Below are positions 35,025-42,975 of a stretch of DNA of 64,000 nucleotides, in pieces. Origin of the DNA: Actinomadura barringtoniae (lineage in GTDB: Bacteria > Actinomycetota > Actinomycetes > Streptosporangiales > Streptosporangiaceae); contig NZ_JAGEOJ010000003.1 of NCBI RefSeq assembly GCF_017573505.1, positions 496,001-560,000 on the forward strand, in the 5' to 3' direction. The position numbers were made by a program, and so were the translations under genes. A model generated the notes under the pieces. It was not told the origin of the DNA. It was given only the letters and a program-made list of their open reading frames with translations, and ran no database searches. Each line of letters begins with the position of its first letter. The first letter of the stretch is position 1.

Positions 35025-35633
35025 ATGACGTCACGCCACGCGCACGACGACACGCGCTGGGGGGTAGGCCGCGTCTTCATGAACGAGACCGGGCCCACGG
35101 AGACACAAGGCGATTCCGTGCACTCAACCCCGATACCCGAGTCTTCCGACCTGCCAGAACGCCTCGACAAGGCACTCACCGCGCTGATCGAGGCGACCAA
35201 CTGCGCGGTCTCGTTCACCGTCCTGCCGGAGCCGGAATCGGTCACCGAGGCCCGCCACTTCGCGCTGTCGCGCCTGACCGCCTGGGACATGGGCGAGATG
35301 ACCGATGACGTGGGCCTGGTGGTCTCGGAACTCGTCACCAACGCGCTACGACACAGTGGCGGGAGCGTCATCGAGGGCTACTCCGCCGTTCACTGCGGCG
35401 ATCCCCTGGGCTCCGCGCCGACCGCGATACGGCTGCGGCTGATCCACGAGGACCCCTGGCTCCTCTGCGGGATCCTGGACGCCAGCCCGTACGCCCCCCG
35501 CCGCAAGGAACCCGACTACATCGCCGAGACCGGCCGCGGACTCCACCTCGTGGACTCCTTCAGCACCCGCTGGGGCTGGCGGGCCGTACCCGGCGGAAAA
35601 ATCGTCTGGGCCCTCTTCCGTCGCCCGTCCTGA
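35025..35633 (+). CDS. RsbW-like histidine-kinase-type ATPase (anti-sigma factor family)
   Basis: 202 residues (from ATG 35079, 184). The GHKL ATPase fold is visible: VSELVTNALRHSGG (N box), ILDASPYAPRR and ETGRGLHLVDSFSTRWGW (G boxes) and GKIVWALFRR at the end. The N-terminal EARHFALSRLTAW matches the RsbW/SpoIIAB class, which bind sigma factors and phosphorylate STAS partners. A STAS gene follows 116 bases later on the same strand, making a plausible partner pair. ATG 35025 has GGGG eight bases upstream; ATG 35079 has GGGGGGTAGG further away. The sigma target is unknown. Confidence 0.88.
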   Translation: MTSRHAHDDTRWGVGRVFMNETGPTETQGDSVHSTPIPESSDLPERLDKALTALIEATNCAVSFTVLPEPESVTEARHFALSRLTAWDMGEMTDDVGLVVSELVTNALRHSGGSVIEGYSAVHCGDPLGSAPTAIRLRLIHEDPWLLCGILDASPYAPRRKEPDYIAETGRGLHLVDSFSTRWGWRAVPGGKIVWALFRRPS

Positions 35634-35749
35634 TCCCTGGGGCGGGCGTCGACTGCGTAGATCGCACCACAAACGGGGATAACACGCGTGACGCGGGGTA
35701 TAAGGCCACCTCGTCTCACCGGCCGTGCCGAACCGTGACAGGAGATCTG

Positions 35750-36151
35750 GTGGAATTCGCCGTCGAGCATAGAAAAGAGCGAGACGACCTCACCGTCGTC
35801 AAGATCAGCGGCGAGATCGATGTCTTCACCAGCCCCCGGCTGCGCGAGATGCTCCTCGACATCATCGAGAACGGCGGCCTGCACCTCGTCGTGGACCTCG
35901 GCGACGTCACGTTCCTGGACTCGACCGGCCTCGGCGTCCTCGTCGGCATCTACCACCGCCTGCGCGCCCGCGGCGGCTCGATGGCCTTCATGGGCGTGAA
36001 CGACCGCGTCCGCCGCGTCTTCCACGTGACCCAGCTCACCAAGATCTTCGTCCTCCACCGCACCCTCGAGGACGCCATCGCGGCCTACGAGACAGCCGAG
36101 GCCGCCCAGCAGTCCGGCGCCCCGCGCCCCAATTCCCGCCCCACCCCCTAA
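35750..36151 (+). CDS. STAS-domain anti-anti-sigma factor, BldG-like
   Basis: 133 residues from GTG 35750 with AGGAGA upstream. The STAS fold is complete: VVKISGEIDVFTSPRLREML, LHLVVDLGDVTFLDSTGLGV and VFHVTQLTKIFVLHRTLEDA. Ser in DSTGLG is the phosphorylation site by which such proteins are switched off by RsbW-like kinases and on by PP2C phosphatases. It resembles BldG of Streptomyces by eye, which controls morphological development, but the usual downstream gene is absent. Two PP2C proteins and one RsbW-like protein in this window are candidate partners. Confidence 0.9.
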   Translation: MEFAVEHRKERDDLTVVKISGEIDVFTSPRLREMLLDIIENGGLHLVVDLGDVTFLDSTGLGVLVGIYHRLRARGGSMAFMGVNDRVRRVFHVTQLTKIFVLHRTLEDAIAAYETAEAAQQSGAPRPNSRPTP

Positions 36152-36678
36152 GCACCCCACCCCCGCCGCGCTCCCCGCGCCCCGAAGCTCCCGCGTTCCC
36201 AAGCTCCCGCTCCCGAACGCCCCACCCCCTGCGTTCCCAACGCTCCCGCTCCCGAACGCCCCGCTCCCTGCGCTACCCGCTCCCTGCGCTACTGGCCTCT
36301 CATTCCAGAACGCGTCGCTCCCCTGCGCCACCCACGCTCCGTTCTGGAACGCCCTCTCCTCGTGCCTGCTCACGCGCCTCTGTGCGCACCGCGAGCGCGC
36401 TACCTGTCGCCGCGCCCTAAGCCGAAGGCGAGGGCTCGGCGACAGATCGCGAAGCGATGTCGCGCTCGCCGCTTTGCGGTTCGCTCCGAGCCGCCAGGCG
36501 AGGGGCGAGGCCGCGAAAGCAATGAGCGCTGCGCTTACCGCGTAAGGGCGGGCGGACCGGCTTCTTGACGCGCTGAACCCGGTACGGTGAGGAAGAGATC
36601 AAGCCCGCCGCCAGGGCTCCGTCCGAAGGACCTGAGGACGTGCGGTGCTTTCCGCCATCGACCGGACGGGAGCGCTCC
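36152..36678. other. Non-coding region with C-rich repeats and two inverted repeats
   Basis: No convincing gene. From 36160 to 36300 are imperfect C-rich repeats (CGCTCCCGCTCCCGAACGCC). TTCCAGAACG at 36303-36312 pairs perfectly with 36340-36349. GGCGAG at 36427-36432 pairs with CTCGCC at 36465-36470, enclosing an inner imperfect stem around GAA. The second structure may be a terminator or regulatory leader element. The M16 promoter should be in 36540-36660. Confidence 0.55.
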
Positions 36679-37935
36679 GTGGCAGAACAGCCGCTGCATG
36701 AGCACACGCTCGGCAATGGCCTGCGCGTGGTGGTCTGTGAGGACCATGTCGTACCGCTGGCCGCCGTGAACATTTGGTACGGCGTGGGCTCGCGGCACGA
36801 GCGGGCCGGCCGGACCGGGCTTGCACACCTCTTCGAGCACCTGATGTTCCAGGGGTCGGCCAACGTCGCCGAGGGCGAGCACGCCGCGCTCCTTGAGAGC
36901 GCGGGCGCCACGTTCAACGCCAGCACGAGCTTCGAGCGCACCAACTACTACGAGACCGTGCCGGTCAGCCATCTGGAGCTCGCGCTCTGGCTGGAGGCCG
37001 ACCGGATGGGCACGCTGCCCGCCGCGCTCACCCAGGCCAACCTGGACAACCAGCGCGACGTGGTGAAGAACGAGCGGCGCCAGCGTTACGACAACCAGCC
37101 GTACGGCACCGCGTTCGAGCGGCTGTGCGCGCTGACGTTCCCCGAGGGGCACCCGTACGCGCACACCCCCATCGGCTCGATGGAGGACCTCGACGCGACC
37201 ACGCTGGAGGACTGCACCGACTTCTTCGGCACCTGGTACGCGCCGGGAAACGCGGTGCTGTCGATCGTCGGGGACGTCGACGCCGCCAAGACGATCGCGC
37301 TGGTCGAACGCTACTTCGGCGGCCTGCAACTCGGCCCCGAGCAGCCCGCGGCGCGCAACGGCGACCTCGGCCCGCTGGGCGAGATCATCGGCGAGGAGAT
37401 CGACGAGGACGTTCCATCGCCCGCGTACTTCGCGATGTTCCCGCTGCCGACCGACGGCGGCTCGGAGATCGAGGCGGCCGAGCTGGCCGTGGAGATCCTC
37501 GGCGGCGGCTCGGGTTCGCGGCTGTACGACCGGATGGTGCGGCGCGAGCAGATCGCGACCGAGGTCTGGGCCGGGGTCACCCGGCTGGCCGGCGGCCCGT
37601 CGCTGGCCATCGTGGACGCGGTCGGCCCGGACACCGAGAAGATCGCGGCGGTGCTGGACGAGGAGCTCGCGCGGTTCGCCGCCGACGGCCCGGACGCCGA
37701 CGAGACCGCCCGCGCCACCGCTCAGGCCGAACGCGGCTTCCTGGAGCAGACCGAGACCGTCACCGGCCTCGCGAACGCGCTGTCGCAGAACGCCACGCAG
37801 TTCGGCGACCCGGCCCGCGTCTTCACGGCGCCGAAACGCGCCGCGGCCGTCACCGCCGACGAGATCACCGAGATGGCGGGGCGCTGGCTGGCGCCGGGCG
37901 CCCGCACCGTCCTCACCTACGGAGGCGCCAAGTGA
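36679..37935 (+). CDS. M16-family zinc peptidase, catalytic subunit
   Basis: 418 residues. GTG 36679 has GGGAG seven bases upstream. The inverted zinc motif is HLFEH (His50, Glu53, His54) with a third ligand Glu near 132 in VKNERRQRYDNQPYG. This is the active subunit of a heterodimeric M16B peptidase related to mitochondrial processing peptidase and bacterial PQQ-type peptidases. The following gene encodes the non-catalytic half and overlaps it by four bases. No signal peptide, so it is probably cytosolic. Substrate unknown; many actinobacterial pairs of this type are uncharacterised. Confidence 0.93.
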   Translation: MAEQPLHEHTLGNGLRVVVCEDHVVPLAAVNIWYGVGSRHERAGRTGLAHLFEHLMFQGSANVAEGEHAALLESAGATFNASTSFERTNYYETVPVSHLELALWLEADRMGTLPAALTQANLDNQRDVVKNERRQRYDNQPYGTAFERLCALTFPEGHPYAHTPIGSMEDLDATTLEDCTDFFGTWYAPGNAVLSIVGDVDAAKTIALVERYFGGLQLGPEQPAARNGDLGPLGEIIGEEIDEDVPSPAYFAMFPLPTDGGSEIEAAELAVEILGGGSGSRLYDRMVRREQIATEVWAGVTRLAGGPSLAIVDAVGPDTEKIAAVLDEELARFAADGPDADETARATAQAERGFLEQTETVTGLANALSQNATQFGDPARVFTAPKRAAAVTADEITEMAGRWLAPGARTVLTYGGAK

Positions 37936-39290
37936 GCACGCCCACCCTGCAGCCCCGTCCGGTGCCCGGGCCCGTCCCGGCCTGGGCGTTCCCGTCCGGC
38001 AGCGAGGGCCGGGTGGCGGGCGGTCCCGGCACGCTCCGCGTGGACCTTCCGGGCCGCCGTCTCGCCGCCGTACGGCTCGTTCTGGACGCGGGCGCGAGCC
38101 GCGAGCCGGGCGCCAAGGACGGCGTCGCCACGATGACCGCGCGCGCCCTGCTGGAGGGCACCGAGGCCGGCGGCGGTACGGCGCTGACCGCGGCGTTCGA
38201 ACGCATCGGCGCGAGCCTCTACGCGTCCGCCGACCTCACCGCGCTGCGCATCGCGCTCGACGTCCCGGTCACCCGCCTGGACGACGCGCTCGAACTGTTC
38301 GCCAAGGTCCTGCGCGGCCCGGCGCTCGCCGACTCCGACGTGCGCCGCCTGGTGAACGAGCGGCTGGAGGAGATCGCGCAGGAGGACGCCGACCCCGGCT
38401 CGCGTGCGATGCGCGAACTGCGGGCCGTGATGTTCCCGGGCGAGGCGCGCAGCTCGCGTCCGACCGGCGGCACCAAGGAGTCGATCGCCGCGCTCGAGGG
38501 CGCCGACGTACGGGCCTTCTACGCGTCGGCCGCTCCGGCGGAGGCCACCGCTGTCGTCGCGGGCGACCTGGCCGGTACGGCGGCTGACCAGGCACTCGCC
38601 GCCGCGCTCGAAGGCTGGACCGCCACCGGCGAGGCGCTGGGCGCCCCGGACACGATCGCGCCCACCACCGGCCCGCGGATCGTCGTGGTCGACCGGCCAG
38701 GCTCGGTCCAGACGTACCTCAGCATCGCGCACGGCGTCCCGAACCGGTCGCACCCCGACTGGCCCAAGCTGATGGTCGCCTCGCACGTGCTGGGCGGCGG
38801 CCTCACCTCGCGGCTCAACTCCGTACTGCGCGAGGAGAAGGGCTACACCTACGGCGTGCGCGCCGGGCTGCTGCGGCTGCGGCACTGCGGGCTGTTCATC
38901 ACGCAGGGCGCGGTGCACACCGAGGTCACGGCCGACGCCGTCGCCGACGCGCTGACCGAACTGCGCAGCGTCGAGGCCCGCGGCATCAGCGAGGAGGAGC
39001 ACGGCTCGTCCGTACGCGCCCTCGCCGACCGCGCCCCCGCCGAATACGAGACGGCACGCGCGGTCGCGGCCGAACTCGCCGACGCCTCGGCGAGCGGGCT
39101 GGGCCCCGAGTACCCGCGGCGCTACCTGGAGGCCGTACGGGCGTCCACCCCGGACGGCGTCGCCAAGGCCTACACCGACAACGTCGACCCGGAGAAGCTG
39201 ACGGTCATCGCCGTCGGCGACGCCGGGGAGATCCGCGAGCCGCTGGAGAAGCTCGGCTACGCGACCGTCACGGTCACCGCGAAGGACTGA
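37932..39290 (+). CDS. M16-family peptidase, non-catalytic partner subunit
   Basis: 452 residues starting at GTG 37932, overlapping the previous stop (GTGA). It has the M16 fold (AVRLVLDAGASREPGAKDGV, VATMTARALLEGTEAGGG) but no HxxEH, and keeps the partner-subunit landmark LNSVLREEKGYTYGVRAGLL, the R-Y pair that contacts substrate in such dimers. It should form a clamshell heterodimer with the preceding protein. A strong terminator follows 30 bases after the stop. Confidence 0.92.
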   Translation: MSTPTLQPRPVPGPVPAWAFPSGSEGRVAGGPGTLRVDLPGRRLAAVRLVLDAGASREPGAKDGVATMTARALLEGTEAGGGTALTAAFERIGASLYASADLTALRIALDVPVTRLDDALELFAKVLRGPALADSDVRRLVNERLEEIAQEDADPGSRAMRELRAVMFPGEARSSRPTGGTKESIAALEGADVRAFYASAAPAEATAVVAGDLAGTAADQALAAALEGWTATGEALGAPDTIAPTTGPRIVVVDRPGSVQTYLSIAHGVPNRSHPDWPKLMVASHVLGGGLTSRLNSVLREEKGYTYGVRAGLLRLRHCGLFITQGAVHTEVTADAVADALTELRSVEARGISEEEHGSSVRALADRAPAEYETARAVAAELADASASGLGPEYPRRYLEAVRASTPDGVAKAYTDNVDPEKLTVIAVGDAGEIREPLEKLGYATVTVTAKD

Positions 39291-39320
39291 CCTCTTACTC
39301 TCCACGCTCTTTGAAGACAC

Positions 39321-39356
39321 GCCGCGCGCGGACGACCTCGGTCGTTCGCGCGCGGC
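39321..39356 (+). terminator. 16-bp stem terminator after the M16 pair
   Basis: GCCGCGCGCGGACGAC at 39321-39336 pairs with 39341-39356 with one G-U type mismatch around a CTCG loop. It is followed by TGTCTGTGTGG. It ends the two-gene M16 operon. Confidence 0.8.
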
Positions 39357-39479
39357 TGTCTGTGTGGATTGTTTGGGCGTAATGTTCCGCTGATCGGCGT
39401 GAACCGATGGCATGGTGGGATTCGTCTGAACGGATGCCGGGGAGCCTCCCCGCGCGCGGTGGCGAGAGGGGAACGTCCA

Positions 39480-41726
39480 GTGGCCTATGGGCATCAGATG
39501 CCGGGTGGATATGGACCTGGCGGCCCCAGCGGCCCTGCGTTGCCCCCGAACGGCCCCGCGCCCGGCACGCCCCCGCCTCCCGGCGGCCACGGCATGCCCC
39601 CGGTCCCCGGCCCTGGGGCGTCCGCGCCCCCGCCGCCCGGCGCTCCGGGGATGCCTCCAGGCGCCGCGGCTCCGGGGATGCCGCCTGCACCCGGGATGCC
39701 CGGCGCGCCCGGCATGCCGGGCGGCTCAGGCAGCGGAGCTCCGACGGTCGACACGATACTGTCCGCGCCGCACGCCAAGCCCGGCGGCGCGGTCGCCGGA
39801 AAAGTGCACCTGGTCGGCGGCGCGTCCGCCGTGGAGGTACGGCACGTCACGATCGCGCTGATGCCGCGCATGGACGACGGCTACGGCGGGCAGAGCGCGG
39901 GACCCGAGGTCTACCGCGGCGCGCTCACCCGCGCGTTCCGGCTGGAGGCGGGCCAGACGCGCGAGCTGTCGTTCTCGATCCCGCTGCCGTACGAGCTGCC
40001 GTTCACCACCGTGCTCGGCCGCGAACTGCCCGGGTTCACCATCGGGCTGTGCACCGAGGTCGACACCGTCGGCGTTCCCGACCCCGGCGACATCGACCCG
40101 ATCTCGGTCGAGCCGCTGGAGTCGCAGCAGTGGGTGCTGGCGGCCATCGCGCAGCTCGGCTTCAAGATCCGGAACGTCGCGTTCGAGTCGGACAAGCTGC
40201 GCGGCGTCGCGCAGCAGCTGCCGTTCTACCAGGAGATCCAGCTCATGCCGCCGCAGCAGTACGCGGGCCGCATCGGCGAGGTCGGGCTCAGCTTCGTGGC
40301 GAGTCCCGGCGGGCTTGAGTTCGTCCTGGAGGCCGACCGCCGCAGCGGCGGGATCAAGACCGACGACGAGTCGTTCGGCCGCTTCAAGATCGGCCACAAG
40401 GAGTCCGCCGAGACCGACTGGGCCTCGAAGATCGGCAAGTGGCTGGACACCGCGGCCTCACGTTCAACCGGCCCCGGCGCCGCCCCCATGCACGGCCCGT
40501 CGGCCGGTCACGGCATGCCGCCCGTACCCCCGCCCGGCGGCCCCGCACCTGGCGGTGCCGTTCCGCTACCGCCCCCCGGCATGGAAAGCCCACTGGCCCC
40601 CGCCGCCGCGCACGGCCAAGGCGGCTTCCCACCACCCGCACCCGGCCACATGCCGGGCCAAGTGCCGCCGCCCCCCGCATACGGCCTACCCGGCACCCCA
40701 CCCGCCCACGGCACCCCACCGCACGGCGCCCCGCCCGCGCCCGGCGCTCCGCCCCTGCACGGCGCCCCATCCGCGCCCGGCGCACCACTCGGACACAGCG
40801 CCCCACCACCCGCGCCCGCCGACCCGTTTGGACAAGGCACACCCGCGCACGGCGCACCGCTCCCGCACGGCGCCCCACCACCCACGCCCGGCGACCCGTT
40901 CGGGCACGGCGGCCCGCCTGCGTCCGGCGCACCTTCACCTCACGGCGCCCCACCCGCGTACGGCACACCGCCCGCGCATGGCGGTCCACTCGGGCATGGC
41001 GCCCCACCGCCCGCGCACGGTGAACCGTTCGGGCACGGCGCAACGCCACCCGCGCACGGCGCACCATCGCCGCACGGCGCCCCACCCGCGTACGGCACGC
41101 CACCCACGCACGGCGATCCGTTCGGGCATGGCTCGCCGCCGCCCGCGCCCGGCGCAGGGTTGCCGCACGGTGCGCCGCTCGCACATGGCGCGCCGCCGCA
41201 CGCGCATGGCGCGCCACCGATGCACGGTGCGCCACCGGTCGCGCCCGGCTATGGCCCGACGGCCCCGCCGCCCGCGCCCGCCGGTCCCGTTCCGTACGCC
41301 CCGCCTGCACACGGGGCACCGCCCGCAGCGCCTTATCCCCCGGCGCCACACGGTCATCACGCTCCGCCGCCCGCACCCGCGTACCAGGTCCACCACCACG
41401 GCGGTCATCACGGACACCATGGCCACCACGGCTGGGGCGGCGCCGCGGCAGCGGGTGGAGTCGCTGCCGCCGCCGTCGGAGCCGCGGGTCTCGCCGGTGC
41501 CGCCTACGCGGCCGGGGCGTACCCAGGCCAGTGGGGCGACCCCGCGGGCCAGGTGGTCGACGCGGCAGCGGGCTGGGCCCTCGGCCAGGCCGGGCAGGTC
41601 GCCGGCGGGATCATCGGTGACGTCGCGGGCGACGTGGCGAGCGACATCGCCGGAGACATCGCGGGCGAGGCCGCGGGCGTCGCCGGGGACATCCTCGGCG
41701 GCCTCCTGGGCGGCCTGTTCGGCTGA
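39480..41726 (+). CDS. Spo0M-domain protein with very long Pro/His/Gly tail and hydrophobic C-terminus
   Basis: 748 residues from GTG 39480 with GAGAGGGGA upstream. After a Pro/Gly leader, residues about 88-330 are a Spo0M (sporulation control, arrestin-like) domain: TVDTILSAPHAKPGGAVAGK, FSIPLPYELPFTTVLGRELP and LEFVLEADRRSGGIKTDDES. Residues 335-630 are repeats of HGAPP, PFGHG and PAPG. Then a His-rich cluster (HHHGGHHGHHGHHGWGG, about 640-656), a hydrophobic Ala/Gly region and a VAGDVASDIAGDIAGEAAG helix with regular small residues. Classic Spo0M is only about 260 residues. The His cluster may bind metal; the end could insert in or coat membranes. Role unknown. Confidence 0.85.
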   Translation: MAYGHQMPGGYGPGGPSGPALPPNGPAPGTPPPPGGHGMPPVPGPGASAPPPPGAPGMPPGAAAPGMPPAPGMPGAPGMPGGSGSGAPTVDTILSAPHAKPGGAVAGKVHLVGGASAVEVRHVTIALMPRMDDGYGGQSAGPEVYRGALTRAFRLEAGQTRELSFSIPLPYELPFTTVLGRELPGFTIGLCTEVDTVGVPDPGDIDPISVEPLESQQWVLAAIAQLGFKIRNVAFESDKLRGVAQQLPFYQEIQLMPPQQYAGRIGEVGLSFVASPGGLEFVLEADRRSGGIKTDDESFGRFKIGHKESAETDWASKIGKWLDTAASRSTGPGAAPMHGPSAGHGMPPVPPPGGPAPGGAVPLPPPGMESPLAPAAAHGQGGFPPPAPGHMPGQVPPPPAYGLPGTPPAHGTPPHGAPPAPGAPPLHGAPSAPGAPLGHSAPPPAPADPFGQGTPAHGAPLPHGAPPPTPGDPFGHGGPPASGAPSPHGAPPAYGTPPAHGGPLGHGAPPPAHGEPFGHGATPPAHGAPSPHGAPPAYGTPPTHGDPFGHGSPPPAPGAGLPHGAPLAHGAPPHAHGAPPMHGAPPVAPGYGPTAPPPAPAGPVPYAPPAHGAPPAAPYPPAPHGHHAPPPAPAYQVHHHGGHHGHHGHHGWGGAAAAGGVAAAAVGAAGLAGAAYAAGAYPGQWGDPAGQVVDAAAGWALGQAGQVAGGIIGDVAGDVASDIAGDIAGEAAGVAGDILGGLLGGLFG

Positions 41727-41985
41727 CGCAAGCCCGGCTCCGGACCCCTGCAAACGGTCTGGTTCGTTCGGGCCGGGTGGTCCCACAGGTCTCATCGGCG
41801 GCACGCACCTGACCGGACCACAAAGGAGGCCAAGCCTCCCAGCAACGGCAACCAGACCACGAGTCACGGCGCACTCGGCCAAATCACCTCTGGCCGCACC
41901 ACCGTGGAAGCTAGCCTTTGCCTGAACGGTCCCCCCTTGATCGCCCCCGCGACGTTCGACACCATCAGGAGATGAGACGGCGCCC

Positions 41986-42102
41986 ATGCCCCAGCGTCAC
42001 CGGCCGCCCGTCTCCCTGCCCCCCGTCGAACGTCGGCCGGCTCCCTACGAGGTGGTCCGTGGCAGTCGTCCCGACGCAACGACCGGCGCATTTGGGGTTT
42101 AG
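41986..42102 (+). CDS. Possible 38-residue leader ORF upstream of the coiled-coil membrane protein
   Basis: MPQRHRPPVSLPPVERRPAP then YEVVRGSRPDATTGAFGV, stop at 42100-42102, four bases before the ATG at 42106. AGGAG lies 14 bases upstream of the ATG, further than usual. Third-position G+C is about 68 percent, lower than neighbours, so coding status is uncertain. If translated it would couple to the next gene. The rest of 41727-42105 shows nothing else I can support. Confidence 0.35.
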   Translation: MPQRHRPPVSLPPVERRPAPYEVVRGSRPDATTGAFGV

Positions 42103-42105
42103 TCG

Positions 42106-42975
42106 ATGTTCACAACCGTGATCCTCTTGCTGATCTGCCTGGCCATCGGGGCCCGGGAGCTCTATCTGGCATCGGACAAGAGGCTCCCCCGCGCGCAGGC
42201 CGAGCTGCGCGACCTGCGGACCCAGGTGGCCGACCTCAACAAGCAGGTCGGCACTCTCGAGACCAAGGTCCGTGAGAAGAGCGGCATCCCGATACCGCAG
42301 CCACCCGCGCCAGGTACGCCCGCCGAGGTCCTGGACCAGGTCGAGACCATCGCCGACCGCGTCGACCGCCTCGAACGCGAGCTGAACCGCGTCTCGGCCG
42401 AGCTGGACGGCGTCGAGCTGGACCGCGAGTCGCAGCACGCCCTCGCCCGTTCGATGGACTCGGTCGAGCACGTGGTCAGCGAGCTGCACCGCGAGATGCT
42501 CGACCGCCTGTCCCACGAGGACGGCGTCGTCGTCGGCCTGCTGCTCAGCGAGGAGGGCGAGAGCGAGCCGCTGCTCTCCGACGCGTACGAGCGCTGCGTC
42601 GGTGAGTACGGCCTGCGCGTGCGGATCCGCGACCGCTACCCCGCCCAGGCCGCCAACGGCGGCTACTGGGGCACCGAGTACCACCTGTCGGGCCGCCGCG
42701 CCGACGCCCTCTCCGAGGAACTGTTCACGTACGTGCGCGGCCTGTACGACCCGCAGGACCCGTCCGCGCTCACCGCGCTCATGTCCGAGCTCGCGCACCT
42801 GCGCGGCGGCGGCGTCACCCGCATCGGCGCGTTCACCGCCGTACGGACGCCGAACGCGCTCATCTGCGGCCTGCTCCCCGAGGGCGACCGCGAGCCCTGG
42901 GAGCTCGCGGCCCAGCTCCGCGAGCTCCCCGAGGAGCAGCAGTGCGACCTCACCTGGCTGCGCAGCGAGGACTAG
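42106..42975 (+). CDS. Membrane-anchored coiled-coil protein, unknown function
   Basis: 289 residues. An N-terminal helix (FTTVILLLICLAIGARELYL) anchors it. Residues 27-60 and 75-140 have clear heptad patterns (LRDLRTQVADLNKQVGTLET; VDRLERELNRVSAELDGVEL). The C-terminal half is globular (VVGLLLSEEGESEPLL, YWGTEYHLSGRRADALSEEL, RIGAFTAVRTPNALICGLLP), with no enzyme motif I recognise. Its TAG stop overlaps the stop of the convergent repeat protein in a shared CTAG. A structural or scaffolding role in the envelope is a guess. Confidence 0.8.
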   Translation: MFTTVILLLICLAIGARELYLASDKRLPRAQAELRDLRTQVADLNKQVGTLETKVREKSGIPIPQPPAPGTPAEVLDQVETIADRVDRLERELNRVSAELDGVELDRESQHALARSMDSVEHVVSELHREMLDRLSHEDGVVVGLLLSEEGESEPLLSDAYERCVGEYGLRVRIRDRYPAQAANGGYWGTEYHLSGRRADALSEELFTYVRGLYDPQDPSALTALMSELAHLRGGGVTRIGAFTAVRTPNALICGLLPEGDREPWELAAQLRELPEEQQCDLTWLRSED

